Origin: Glycomyces algeriensis
GTDB taxonomy: Bacteria; Actinomycetota; Actinomycetes; Mycobacteriales; Micromonosporaceae
DNA: 41,002 nucleotides
NCBI RefSeq assembly: GCF_027622855.1
Contig: NZ_JAPZVR010000021.1
Location: 30,744-71,745, forward strand
Reading direction: 5' to 3'
The position numbers were made by a program, and so were the translations under genes. Positions within the stretch are counted from its first letter, which is position 1. Each line of letters begins with the position of its first letter. Below the pieces are notes generated by a model, which saw only the letters and a list, made by a program, of their open reading frames with translations, did not search any database and was not told the DNA's origin. This document shows positions 8,266-16,203 of the stretch, piece by piece.

Positions 8266-8402
8266 AGCCTAGAAGTCAAGCAGGAATTCGTGCCGAATCC
8301 AAGTCCTTGTGACGAAGGCCGCGCGGTCCCCGGCTCGGCCAAAGCGGCCGGCGGGCCGCAACATGACGGGGCCTGGACGCCGAGCTGAGATAGGGTTCGG
8401 CC

Positions 8403-9704
8403 ATGACTGTTGCGACGATTCCCGCTCCGGCGTTCGCGATCGAGCGGTTCAAGCTCGGCAACGGGCTGCGGGTGGTCCTCGCGCCGGACCCCGGGGCACC
8501 GGTGGTCGGCGTGGCGGTGGTGTACGACGTGGGGATGCGCTCCGAGCCCGAGGGCCGGACCGGCTTCGCCCACCTGTTCGAGCACATGATGTTCCAGGGC
8601 TCGCACAACGTCGGCAAGGCCGAGCACATGCGGCACGTGCAGTCCGCCGGCGGGACCTTCAACGGCTCCACCCACATCGACTACACCGACTACTTCAACC
8701 TCCTGCCGTCCAACGGCCTCGAACTCGCGCTGTTCCTGGAGGCCGACCGCATGCGCGGTCCGGCGATCACCGAGGAGAACCTGGCGAACCAGGTCTCCGT
8801 GGTGAAGGAGGAGATCCGGGTCAACGTCCTCAACCGCCCCTACGGCGGCTTCCCGTGGATCAAGCTCCCGCCGGTCATGTTCGACACCTTCGCGAACTCG
8901 CACGACGGCTACGGCTCGTTCGTCGACCTCGACGCCGCCACGGTGGAGGACGCGCAGTCGTTCTTCAACGCCTACTACCCGGCCTCGAACGCGGTCCTCT
9001 CGGTCGCGGGCGACTTCGATCCCGCGCAGGCCCGCGAGCTGGTCGAGCGCCACTTCGGCAGCGTCGAGGCCCGCACCGCGCCGGCGCTCCCGTCGTTCGC
9101 GGAACCCGACCTCAGCACTGAACGCCGCGTCTCGTACACCGACGAGCGCGCGACCCTCCCGGCCGTAGCGGTCGCCTGGCGCGTACCGGACCCGGTCACC
9201 AAGCTCGACGACTTCCTGCCGTACGTGGTCCTGGGCGAGCTCCTCACCGACGGCGACGCCTCGCGCCTGGTCGAGCGGCTCATCCACACCGACCGCACCG
9301 CCACGGCCGTGGCCGCGCACACCACGTTCATGGCCGAGCCGTTCGCGTCCCGCGGGCCGACGGTGATGCTCGTGCAGGCGTTCCTGCCGCCGGGCAACGC
9401 CGTCGACACCGTGCTCGGCACGATCCAGGAGGAGCTCGCGCGCATCGCCGAAGGCGTCGACGAGGCCGAGCTCGACCGAGTCAAGGCCCGCGTCGCAGCC
9501 CAGCTGCTGCGCGGCGACGACTCGGTGATGGGCCGTTCGCGCCGCTTCGCGACCGCCGAGATCTTCCACGGCGACGCCGCGATGTCCACCCGCTTCCCCG
9601 TCCTGCTCGGCGAGGTCACCGCCGAGGCCGTCGCCCGAGCGGCGGCGGCGCTGACGCCGAACCGCCGAGCCGTTCTCGAAGTCATTCCTGGAGGAGCGCA
9701 GTGA
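8403..9704 (+). CDS. M16 family zinc metallopeptidase, catalytic subunit
   Basis: The 433-aa protein carries the inverted zinc motif HLFEH at 57-61. The third ligand is a glutamate about 75 residues later, in VVKEEIRVN (136-137). The N terminus reads FKLGNGLRVVLAPDP, typical of the family. M16 peptidases act as two-domain or two-subunit clamps that degrade short peptides or trim presequences. The next gene encodes a partner without the zinc motif and overlaps it by 4 nt, so a heterodimer is likely. No signal peptide is visible, so it should act in the cytoplasm. It is divergent from the met operon and lacks a strong ribosome site. Confidence 0.9.
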   Translation: MTVATIPAPAFAIERFKLGNGLRVVLAPDPGAPVVGVAVVYDVGMRSEPEGRTGFAHLFEHMMFQGSHNVGKAEHMRHVQSAGGTFNGSTHIDYTDYFNLLPSNGLELALFLEADRMRGPAITEENLANQVSVVKEEIRVNVLNRPYGGFPWIKLPPVMFDTFANSHDGYGSFVDLDAATVEDAQSFFNAYYPASNAVLSVAGDFDPAQARELVERHFGSVEARTAPALPSFAEPDLSTERRVSYTDERATLPAVAVAWRVPDPVTKLDDFLPYVVLGELLTDGDASRLVERLIHTDRTATAVAAHTTFMAEPFASRGPTVMLVQAFLPPGNAVDTVLGTIQEELARIAEGVDEAELDRVKARVAAQLLRGDDSVMGRSRRFATAEIFHGDAAMSTRFPVLLGEVTAEAVARAAAALTPNRRAVLEVIPGGAQ

Positions 9705-11011
9705 GCAACGTCATTCCCGGTCTCGCGCCGGAAGTCCCGCTGTCCCTGCCGGTCCCGGTCGAGCGGACCCTCCCGAACGGGCTCCGGGTGCTGCTCACGC
9801 GCCGCCCGGGCGTCCCGCTCGCCGAGGTGCGCCTCTCGATCCCGGCCGCGCACGCCGACCTCGCCGCGGCCGACCTGCTCTCCGCGGCCCTGTTCTCCGG
9901 CACCGAGACCGCTTCGATGACCGAGATCGCCCAGCGCCTCCAAGGCGTCGGCGGCGCGCTCGGCGCCGGGGCCGACCCGGACCGGATCGCCGTGTCCGGC
10001 AACAGCCTCGCCACCGGCCTGCCCGAACTCCTGGAGGTCCTCGGCGACCTCCTCAAGGCCGCCGAGTACCCCGAGGGCCCGCTCTCGGTCGAGCGCTCGC
10101 GCATCATCGACGGCCTCTCGGTCGCCGAGCAGCAGCCGGACTTCCAGGTCAACCGCGTCCTCGACGCGCGCCTGTGGAGCGGCCACCCGTACGGGCACCA
10201 GCAGCCGACCGCCGCCGAGGTCGAGGCCGTCGAACGCGACGCGGTCCTCGCCCTGCACGCCTCGCGCGTGCACCCGGTCGGCGCGCGCCTGGTCATCGTG
10301 GGGGACATCGACACCGACGCGGCCTTCGCCGCCGTCGAGAAGGCCCTCGGAGACTGGAACGGCGCGGGCGAGCCGCGCCTCATGGAGCCGCTGCCAGTGC
10401 TCGTCCCGGGACCGCTCGTCCTGGTCGACCGGCCCGGCTCGGTCCAGTCCGCGATCCGCGTCGCCTACCCGGCCGTCGAGCGCACCCACGCCGACAACGC
10501 CGCGCAGCACCTCGCGAACATGGTCTTCGGCGGCTACTTCTCCTCGCGCCTGGTCATGAACCTGCGCGAGACCAAGGGCTACGGCTACTCGCCGCGCTCG
10601 CGCGTGGACCACTCGCCGGCCGGCTCGATCCAGCTCGCCGCCGTCGACGTCGCCACCGAGGTCACCGGCCCCGCGCTCGCCGAGGTCCGCGCCGAACTGC
10701 GCGGCATGGCCGAGCGACCGCCCGCCGCCGACGAACTCGACCTCGCCCGCCGCTACGCGCTCGGCTCCGTCAAGCTCGCCACCGCGACCCAGGCCGGCAT
10801 CGCCAACTACATCTCCGTGCTCGCCGCCTCGGGCCTGCCGCTCTCTTGGCTCTCGGAGCACTCCGAGCGCATCCGCGAGGTCACGCCCGCCGACATCCAG
10901 CGGGTCGCGGCCGAGCGGCTCGACCCCGACCGCGCCGTCACGGTCGTGCTCGGCGACGGCGGGGAGATCCGCGAAGCACTCGACGCGTTCGGGGAGATCG
11001 AGACCGCATGA
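9701..11011 (+). CDS. M16 family peptidase, non-catalytic partner subunit
   Basis: The 436-aa protein has the M16 fold signature at its start (VERTLPNGLRVLLTRRPG) and the C-terminal M16 region (LRETKGYGYSPRSRVDHSPAGS) but no HxxEH zinc motif in the N-terminal half. It is therefore the inactive half of an M16 pair, supplying substrate-binding arginine and tyrosine residues to the catalytic subunit. It starts with GTG overlapping the previous stop and preceded by GGAGGAG. Its own stop overlaps the ATG of nudC, so all three genes form a coupled operon. Confidence 0.88.
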   Translation: MSNVIPGLAPEVPLSLPVPVERTLPNGLRVLLTRRPGVPLAEVRLSIPAAHADLAAADLLSAALFSGTETASMTEIAQRLQGVGGALGAGADPDRIAVSGNSLATGLPELLEVLGDLLKAAEYPEGPLSVERSRIIDGLSVAEQQPDFQVNRVLDARLWSGHPYGHQQPTAAEVEAVERDAVLALHASRVHPVGARLVIVGDIDTDAAFAAVEKALGDWNGAGEPRLMEPLPVLVPGPLVLVDRPGSVQSAIRVAYPAVERTHADNAAQHLANMVFGGYFSSRLVMNLRETKGYGYSPRSRVDHSPAGSIQLAAVDVATEVTGPALAEVRAELRGMAERPPAADELDLARRYALGSVKLATATQAGIANYISVLAASGLPLSWLSEHSERIREVTPADIQRVAAERLDPDRAVTVVLGDGGEIREALDAFGEIETA

Positions 11012-11922
11012 GCCACCCGCCCCTGGCGATCGACGTGCTCGACCGGTTCGGCGAGCACCGCGGCGACGACGAATGGCTCACCACCGCTTGGGAGCAGGCG
11101 CAGATCGTCGTCTGCGACCCGGTGAACGAGCGCATCGCGGCGGACGAGGACGGCCTGCACTACTTCGACGCGGCGACCGCGCCCGAAGGCCAGCGGATCT
11201 ACCTCGGCGGCGACGGCCCGCCCGTGTTCACCGTCCTCGCCGACCTGCCCGACGGCCTCCCCGGCCGCTGGATCAGGCCCGACTGGGACCGCCGCGACCT
11301 CGCGATCGCCGTGCAGGCCATCGCGATCGGCCACTGGCACGCGACCTACCGGTTCCACCCGACCACCGGCGAGCCGCTCAGCGCCCGCCAGGCGGGCTGG
11401 GAGCTCGAAGCCGTGTCGGGCCGCCCGGTCTTCCCGCGCACCGACCCGGCCGTGATCGTCCTCATCGACGACGGCGCCGACCGCGTGCTGCTCGCCCAGC
11501 ACCGCCGCTACTCCGGCACCCCGAAGACCGGGCCGGCCGCGGTGCCCAGCAAATTTACGTCTCCGCAAGCGTCGACGAGGGGTAACCGGTACGCGTGCAT
11601 CGCGGGGTTCGTCGAGCCCGGCGAGTCCGCCGAGGCCGCCGTGCACCGCGAGGTGGGCGAGGAGATCGGCATCAAGATCGACCGGCTCGAGTACGTCTCG
11701 AGCCAGCCGTGGCCCTACCCGCGGTCGCTCATGCTCGGCTACCGCGCCACCGCCGACCCCGCGCAGCAGCTGCTCCTCCAGGCGGAGGAGATCACGGACG
11801 CGCGCTGGTTCACACGAGACGAGGTGCGGCAGATGTGGGTCGACACCGAGGACACGACGCCGAGCGCCGTGCGGATCTCCATCGCGCGCTTCCTGATCGA
11901 CGGCTGGCTCGCCGCAGCATAA
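11008..11922 (+). CDS. nudC: NAD+ diphosphatase NudC with an unusual insertion
   Basis: The 304-aa Nudix hydrolase has FPRTDPAVIVLI before the Nudix fold, the Nudix box GFVEPGES...REVGEEIGI at 200-222, and the NudC-specific SQPWPYPRS at 232-240. NudC cleaves NADH/NAD+ and removes NAD caps from RNA. Two oddities are visible. The zinc-ribbon region (about 108-142) contains no cysteines. Residues 171-192 are an in-frame 22-residue insertion in a loop that is normally short, with locally low GC. The start overlaps the M16 stop (ATGA). Its 3' half lies antisense to the open frame of the EamA gene. The family call is secure; intact activity is not assured. Confidence 0.87.
   Translation: MSHPPLAIDVLDRFGEHRGDDEWLTTAWEQAQIVVCDPVNERIAADEDGLHYFDAATAPEGQRIYLGGDGPPVFTVLADLPDGLPGRWIRPDWDRRDLAIAVQAIAIGHWHATYRFHPTTGEPLSARQAGWELEAVSGRPVFPRTDPAVIVLIDDGADRVLLAQHRRYSGTPKTGPAAVPSKFTSPQASTRGNRYACIAGFVEPGESAEAAVHREVGEEIGIKIDRLEYVSSQPWPYPRSLMLGYRATADPAQQLLLQAEEITDARWFTRDEVRQMWVDTEDTTPSAVRISIARFLIDGWLAAA
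11518..11583 (+). repeat. 66-bp in-frame insertion inside nudC
   Basis: The segment begins ACCCC and ends GGGGT, a 5-bp terminal inverted repeat, and is exactly 22 codons. Removing it joins RRYSG directly to NRYACIAGFVE, as in ordinary NudC proteins. Its core (AGCAAATTTACGTCTCCGCA) is far lower in GC than the flanks. It could be a small palindromic element, a local duplication of foreign DNA, or an assembly artefact. Confidence 0.45.
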
Positions 11923-11931
11923 GACTTTCGT

Positions 11932-12876
11932 GACGGCCGCTTCGGCGGTCTCGTCCGGCACTCCCGCCTTGGCGGACACGGCGCGCTGCGCGGTGAACAC
12001 CCCGGCGATCACGACGAACCCGCCGATGACCTGCGGCACCGTCAGCGCCTCGCCGAGCAGCGCCCACGCGGAGATCGAGGCCACCACGACCTCGGCGTAC
12101 CCGATCCCGCCGGCGACGGGCGCCGTGATGAAGCGCAGCCCACTCAGGCCCAGCCCGTACGCGAGCGCCGTGCAGCCGATGAGCAGCAGCACGCTCGCCA
12201 TCCCGGTCGTCTCGACGCCGCCGAGCGCGACCTGCGACGACAGCGCCGACCAGTCCAGCGCCCACGGAGCGGCGAAGGGCGCCAACGCGACCGCGCCGAC
12301 GGCGAAGCCGACCGCGAGCAGCACCCGCACGTCCACCTTCGCGGTGAGCTTCTCGCCCGAGAGGAAGTACGTGGCCTGGCAGGCGGCCGCGGCCGAACCG
12401 GCGACCAGGCCCACCGCATCGAGCCGCAGGCCCGACCAGACCTCGACGACGATGCACAGGCCCGCGATGCTCAGGAGCGTCCCGATCACCGCGGCGCGCG
12501 GCAACACGGTGCGCCGCACGAACCGCACCCAGGCGACGACCACGATCGGGCCCATGAACTCCAGCAGGAGCGCGATGCCGACGGGCAGGCGCTCGACCGC
12601 GATGAAGTAGAAGGCCTGCACCGCGGCGATGGCGGTGAGGCCGAACAGGACCAGCCCGCCCCAGGGGAGGCGTTCGTCCTTGCCGCGCAGCCGCAGGAGC
12701 GGCACGACGGCGGCGGCGACCGCGATGAGGCCGACACCGCAGATGCGCAGCCACGTGACCTGGATCGGGGTGAGGCCGGCCTGGATCACGACCTTGCCGA
12801 AGGGGCCGCAGACGCCGAAGAACAGCGACGCGGCCAGAACGAGGGTGACGCCGAGGGCGGCGCGAGGTGACGACAT
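11932..12876 (-). CDS. EamA/RhaT-family drug/metabolite transporter (stop codon missing)
   Basis: About 315 codons encode a ten-helix EamA transporter: two tandem five-helix repeats, beginning SSPRAALGVTLVLAASLFFG with LLEFMGPIVVVAWVRF mid-protein and GYAEVVVASISAWALLGEAL in the last repeat. Such proteins export amino acids, drugs or metabolites. The start at 12876 has GGAG 6 nt upstream. The conserved part ends around 11932, but no in-frame stop occurs there; the frame stays open to 10807, antisense to nudC and the M16 gene. The boundary given is where the family-like sequence ends, not a stop codon. A frameshift or lost stop is the simplest explanation. Confidence 0.7.
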
Positions 12877-12892
12877 GGGGGCTCCATTGCTC

Positions 12893-12921
12893 ACGACAGT
12901 GCACACGAACGACAATGCACA
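12893..12921. repeat. Two 13-bp direct repeats upstream of the EamA gene
   Basis: ACGACAGTGCACA (12893-12905) and ACGACAATGCACA (12909-12921) differ at one position and are spaced 16 nt start to start, 17 nt upstream of the EamA start. Each contains a GTGCAC-like core. The place and spacing suit a repressor or activator site. Confidence 0.4.
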
Positions 12922-12928
12922 TGAAAAA

Positions 12929-12956
12929 AGGCCCGGGACGGATCCATCCCGGGCCT
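12929..12956 (-). terminator. Intrinsic terminator between mycoredoxin and EamA genes
   Basis: AGGCCCGGGA and TCCCGGGCCT form a 10-bp stem. On the leftward strand it is followed by six T residues (12924-12929). It ends the mycoredoxin transcript, or attenuates read-through into the EamA gene. Confidence 0.8.
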
Positions 12957-12960
12957 GAAT

Positions 12961-12991
12961 GCTTAGCGACCACCCCTCGAAGTCGCTAAGC
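12961..12991 (-). other. Second hairpin upstream of the terminator
   Basis: GCTTAGCGAC and GTCGCTAAGC form a perfect 10-bp stem with an 11-nt loop, only 4 nt before the terminator stem on the leftward strand. Tandem hairpins of this kind can reinforce termination or form a small leader RNA; I recognise no riboswitch class. Confidence 0.45.
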
Positions 12992-13070
12992 AAGCTTGAC
13001 GAGTCAACTATAGGGCATCGTACCGGCTTTGTGTCCTAAACGTGACCATAGTCTCGGTATGTGGCACAGG

Positions 13071-13304
13071 TCAAGCGCTGATCTTCGCTTTCACCTGCGC
13101 GAGAGAGGGATTGGTGAGGGCGCTGCCGTCCTCGAACAGCACGGTCGGGACGGTCATGTTGCCGCCGTTGACCCCCATGACGAACGCCGCGGCCTCGGGG
13201 TCCTCCTCGATGTTGACCTCTTTGAAGAGCACACCCTCCCGGTCGAACGCCGACTTCAGCCGCTTGCAGTAACCGCACCAGGTGGTGCTGTACATGGTGA
13301 TCAT
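13071..13304 (-). CDS. mrx1: Mycoredoxin (glutaredoxin-like, CxxC)
   Basis: The 77-aa protein is a small glutaredoxin-fold oxidoreductase with the active site TWCGYCKRLK at 8-17 and the cis-proline segment NMTVPTVLFEDG. Sequence and size match mycoredoxin-1, which reduces protein-mycothiol mixed disulfides in actinobacteria. AAGGAGG lies 6 nt before the ATG. It is divergent from uvrD2, the same arrangement as around Rv3198A in mycobacteria. Together with egtA it points to low-molecular-weight thiol redox control in this organism. Confidence 0.88.
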   Translation of the reverse strand: MITMYSTTWCGYCKRLKSAFDREGVLFKEVNIEEDPEAAAFVMGVNGGNMTVPTVLFEDGSALTNPSLAQVKAKISA

Positions 13305-13466
13305 CGATCCTCCTTCGTCTATCGACACTAACGCGGTACCGCCCAGGGGCATTCCTTCCCGACGCAGATCATCGTGGCGGTCCTCACGTCCCGCGGGACG
13401 TGCGAGCCGAAAGCTTTCGACAGCGGCCCGCCAGTTCTTGTCGGACGCCTCTGGGACACTGGTCGG

Positions 13467-15614
13467 ATGACCGCACGCGATCAGGCCATCGAACAACTCC
13501 TCACCGGACTCGACCCTGAACAGCGCGAGGCGGTGACCGCCCCGCCCGGGCCGGTCTGCATCCTCGCCGGCGCCGGCACCGGCAAGACCCGCGCCGTCAC
13601 CCACCGCATCGCCTGGCGGGTCCTGCGCGGCGACATGCGCGGCCAGCACGTCACGGCCGTCACCTTCACCGCCCGCGCGGCCGGGGAGATGCGCGACCGC
13701 CTCCGCGGCCTCGGCGTCGCCGGCGTCAACGCCCGCACCTTCCACTCCGCGGCCCTGCGCCAGCTCCGCTACTTCGGCACCCGCCGCTTCGGCGGCCAGC
13801 TCCCCGAACTCGTCGACTCCACCCTCAAGTTCACCGCCATCGCCGCCGCCCGCGCCGGACTCCAGACCTCCCGCGCCAAGAACTTCGACCTCACCACCGA
13901 GATCGAATGGGCCGCCTCATCCCTCATCGGCCCCGACGACTACGTGAGCGCCATCGCCGCCCTCGGCCGCGACGCCCCCGCCGCCCCCGAGGACGTCGCC
14001 AAGGTCTACGCCGCCTACATCGAGGCCAAGCGCCGCGCCGGCGTCATGGACTTCGCCGACGTGCTCGCGTACACCGCCGACCTCATCACCGACCACGCCG
14101 CCACCGCCGACCAGATCCGCAGCCAGTACCGGTTCTTCGTCGTCGACGAGTACCAGGACGTCACCCCGCTCCAGCAGCGGCTGCTCGACGCCTGGGTCGG
14201 CGACCGCGACGACATCACCGTCGTGGGCGACGCCAGCCAGACCATCTACTCCTTCACCGGCGCCAGCTCCCGGAACCTCCTCGACTTCACCCGCCGGTAC
14301 CGCAACGCCTCGCTCGTGCGCCTGGTGCGCGACTACCGCTCCACCCCGCAGGTGGTCGGCCTCGCCAACCAGATCATCGGCGAGTCCAAAGGGCGCGAAG
14401 CGAAGATGCGCCTCGAGCTCATCGGCCAGCGGCCCGACGGCCCCGCCGTCACCGCCGAGGTCTTCGCGGACGAGGCCGAGGAGGCGGACATGATCGCCCG
14501 CCGCTGCGCCAAGTTCATCGCAGACGGCCTGAGCCCGTCGGAGATCGCGGTCCTCTACCGCACCAACGCCCAGTCGCAGGCCTATGAAGAGGCGCTGGCC
14601 TCCTACGGCGTCCCCACGGTGATCACCGGCGCCGCGCGCTTCTTCGACCGGCCCGAGGTGCGCCAGGCCGTGGTCGCCCTGCGCTCGGCCGCCAAGACCG
14701 AGATCGGCGCGATGCCGCTGTCCGAGGCGGTGCCCGCCGCGCTCGAAGCGGTCGGCTGGCGCCCTGACGCCGCGCCTTCCGGTGGGGCGCAACGCGAAGC
14801 GTACGAAGCGGTCGCGGCGATCGCGGCCCTTTCTGAACAGTTCTTGGAGCACCACCGGGCGAATCCCGACGAGGAAGGCCCGGACCCGGACCTCGAGGCG
14901 TTCTGCGCCGAGCTCTCCCGGCGGGCCGCCGAGCAGCACGCGCCGGCCGTCGAGGGCGTCACCCTCGCGAGCCTCCACGCCGCCAAGGGCCTCGAGTGGG
15001 ACGCGGTGTTCCTGGTCGGCCTGGCCGACGGCACGCTGCCGACCACCTTCGCCCGCACCGAGACCGCGCTGGAGGAGGAGCGCCGCCTGCTGTACGTCGG
15101 CATCACCCGCGCCCGCGAGCGCCTGCAGCTCTCCTACGGGCTCGCCCGCAACGCGGGCGGGCGCGAGCGGCGGCTCTGCCGCTTCCTCGCGCCGCTCGGC
15201 CTCGGCGGCTTCCCGCGCCCGACCGACCCCGGTGCGGCCGCGCCGAAACCGCGCGAGCGCAGGAAGGCCAAGGTCCTCGACTGCTCCGGCTGCGGCAAGC
15301 CGCTCACCGACGCGCGCGACCGCAAGCTGGGGCATTGCGACGATTGTCCCGCCACTATGGACGAGGGCTTGTTCGAGCGGCTGCGCGAATGGCGGGTCAG
15401 CGTGGCCAAGCAGGACGGTAAACCCGCCTTCACGGTCTTCACGGATGTGACGTTGATCGCTATCGCCGAGCGGTGTCCGGGATCCGACAGCGAGCTCGCC
15501 TCCCTCCACGGCATCGGAAAGTCCAAACTCGACAAATACGGTCCGGCGGTGTTGCACCTGGTCAACGGCGGAGAGGTGACGGAGGCCATCGAGATGTGCA
15601 ACAGCGAGTCCTGA
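13467..15614 (+). CDS. uvrD2: ATP-dependent DNA helicase UvrD2
   Basis: The 715-aa protein is a superfamily 1A helicase. Walker A AGAGTGKT lies at 34-41, motif II VVDEYQDVTPLQ at about 225-236, motif III GDASQTIYSF at about 254-263, and the C-terminal motifs include TLASLHAAKGLEWDAVFLVGL and LLYVGITRARERL. A tetracysteine motif (CSGC...CDDC, about 607-626) and a C-terminal HRDC domain (about 635-715) are diagnostic of UvrD2 rather than UvrD1. It unwinds 3'-tailed duplex DNA in repair. The ATG at 13467 gives the family's usual length; an earlier ATG lacks support. It precedes whiB7, as in mycobacteria. Confidence 0.92.
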   Translation: MTARDQAIEQLLTGLDPEQREAVTAPPGPVCILAGAGTGKTRAVTHRIAWRVLRGDMRGQHVTAVTFTARAAGEMRDRLRGLGVAGVNARTFHSAALRQLRYFGTRRFGGQLPELVDSTLKFTAIAAARAGLQTSRAKNFDLTTEIEWAASSLIGPDDYVSAIAALGRDAPAAPEDVAKVYAAYIEAKRRAGVMDFADVLAYTADLITDHAATADQIRSQYRFFVVDEYQDVTPLQQRLLDAWVGDRDDITVVGDASQTIYSFTGASSRNLLDFTRRYRNASLVRLVRDYRSTPQVVGLANQIIGESKGREAKMRLELIGQRPDGPAVTAEVFADEAEEADMIARRCAKFIADGLSPSEIAVLYRTNAQSQAYEEALASYGVPTVITGAARFFDRPEVRQAVVALRSAAKTEIGAMPLSEAVPAALEAVGWRPDAAPSGGAQREAYEAVAAIAALSEQFLEHHRANPDEEGPDPDLEAFCAELSRRAAEQHAPAVEGVTLASLHAAKGLEWDAVFLVGLADGTLPTTFARTETALEEERRLLYVGITRARERLQLSYGLARNAGGRERRLCRFLAPLGLGGFPRPTDPGAAAPKPRERRKAKVLDCSGCGKPLTDARDRKLGHCDDCPATMDEGLFERLREWRVSVAKQDGKPAFTVFTDVTLIAIAERCPGSDSELASLHGIGKSKLDKYGPAVLHLVNGGEVTEAIEMCNSES

Positions 15615-15667
15615 GCGGTACTTGACCGGTAAATCTCACGGCAAAAACTTTCTCGCGAGACTCGCAG

Positions 15668-15706
15668 AAAAAGACGTTGCGCTCCCGCGCGAGACGGGCG
15701 TAGCGT
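15668..15706 (+). promoter_or_regulatory. WhiB7-type autoregulatory promoter candidate
   Basis: A run of five A residues (15668-15672) sits 4 nt before a -35-like TTGCGC (15677-15682). After an 18-nt spacer comes a -10-like TAGCGT (15701-15706). WhiB7-dependent promoters are known to have an AT-rich patch just upstream of -35, contacted by the AT-hook. Transcription from here would give a leader of about 650 nt before whiB7. Confidence 0.5.
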
Positions 15707-15834
15707 TGCTCGAGCCAGGTGAGGTGTGCGCCTCAAGGCGGAATACGGCAAAGCTTGCGAGCCGTCACCGCGCCCGGCGACTAGGAGATGAAGACACCAT
15801 GTTGACCACGAAACCCGAAGGGAGGGGACAGACG

Positions 15835-16203
15835 ATGAAGCTGCTCAACGAAACCCAGAGCACGACGCCGCTCGGCGTGGCGTTCGCAGCCGACGTCTAT
15901 CGGCACATCGCGCCCGTCTCCGCCCCGGTTCGTGGCACCACTCTGCCCGGCGCCGTCCAGATCACGACGCTGAGCACCGTGAAGACCATCGACAACACCG
16001 ATATGGGCGCTGACGTTGCGCTCGGACGTGGCCGTGCATTCGCGGGCCTCGGTTGGCAGCCGGTCAACGGCTCCGAGAAGCGTCACGGCGCCACCCGCGG
16101 GAGACCGCCTCGAGATCATCGAAAGGGCTTACAGCTAAGCCCGCTCGGAACTCTCGAGGCCGCGAATCCCGCCCCAGGGATCGCGGCCTTTTTGTATGGC
16201 TGA
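15835..16203 (+). CDS. Leader ORF upstream of whiB7, possibly frame-disrupted
   Basis: The ORF encodes 122 aa and starts after a strong GGAGGGG site (an ATG at 15799 is also possible). The first 85 or so codons have good high-GC bias (GVAFAADVYRHIAPVSAPVRG and on). From about 16100 the bias in this frame collapses (AGA, CCT, CGA, CAT, TTA). The +1 frame then looks coding (GDRLEIIERAYS) and stops with TAA at 16136-16138, just before the whiB7 leader terminator. In the frame given, the ORF runs through that terminator, which is unlikely for a finished gene. It may be a leader ORF controlling whiB7 or a small gene with an indel. No family is recognised. Confidence 0.45.
   Translation: MKLLNETQSTTPLGVAFAADVYRHIAPVSAPVRGTTLPGAVQITTLSTVKTIDNTDMGADVALGRGRAFAGLGWQPVNGSEKRHGATRGRPPRDHRKGLQLSPLGTLEAANPAPGIAAFLYG
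16125..16142 (+). promoter_or_regulatory. Hairpin in the whiB7 leader
   Basis: GGGCTTA and TAAGCCC form a perfect 7-bp stem with a CAGC loop. The second arm contains the TAA stop of the +1 leader frame. It sits 16 nt before the terminator stem, where a translating or stalled ribosome could influence folding. Confidence 0.5.
16158..16194 (+). terminator. Intrinsic terminator (attenuator) in the whiB7 leader
   Basis: AGGCCGCGA plus TCCC pair with GGGA plus TCGCGGCCT, giving a 13-bp stem with one bulged A, followed by five T residues. It lies 166 nt before the whiB7 start. Mycobacterial whiB7 leaders are known to contain an upstream ORF and a terminator relieved by ribosome-targeting antibiotics; this is the same layout. 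Confidence 0.85.

Larger units (their letters stand above)
10807..11931 (-). other. Open read-through extension of the EamA frame, antisense to nudC
   Basis: The EamA frame continues for about 375 codons with no stop until 10807. Its translation (rich in Arg, Gly, Val and Asp) resembles the antisense shadow of a high-GC gene and has no recognisable domain. It should not be taken as a real protein domain without protein evidence. Confidence 0.6.

Noticed and set aside
8125..8402. SAM riboswitch upstream of metN
   Set aside because: None of the conserved SAM-I/IV core segments is present; the sequence is instead explained by a Cys-rich leader ORF and hairpins.
11518..11583. Intein in nudC
   Set aside because: 22 residues are far too short and no splicing motifs occur.
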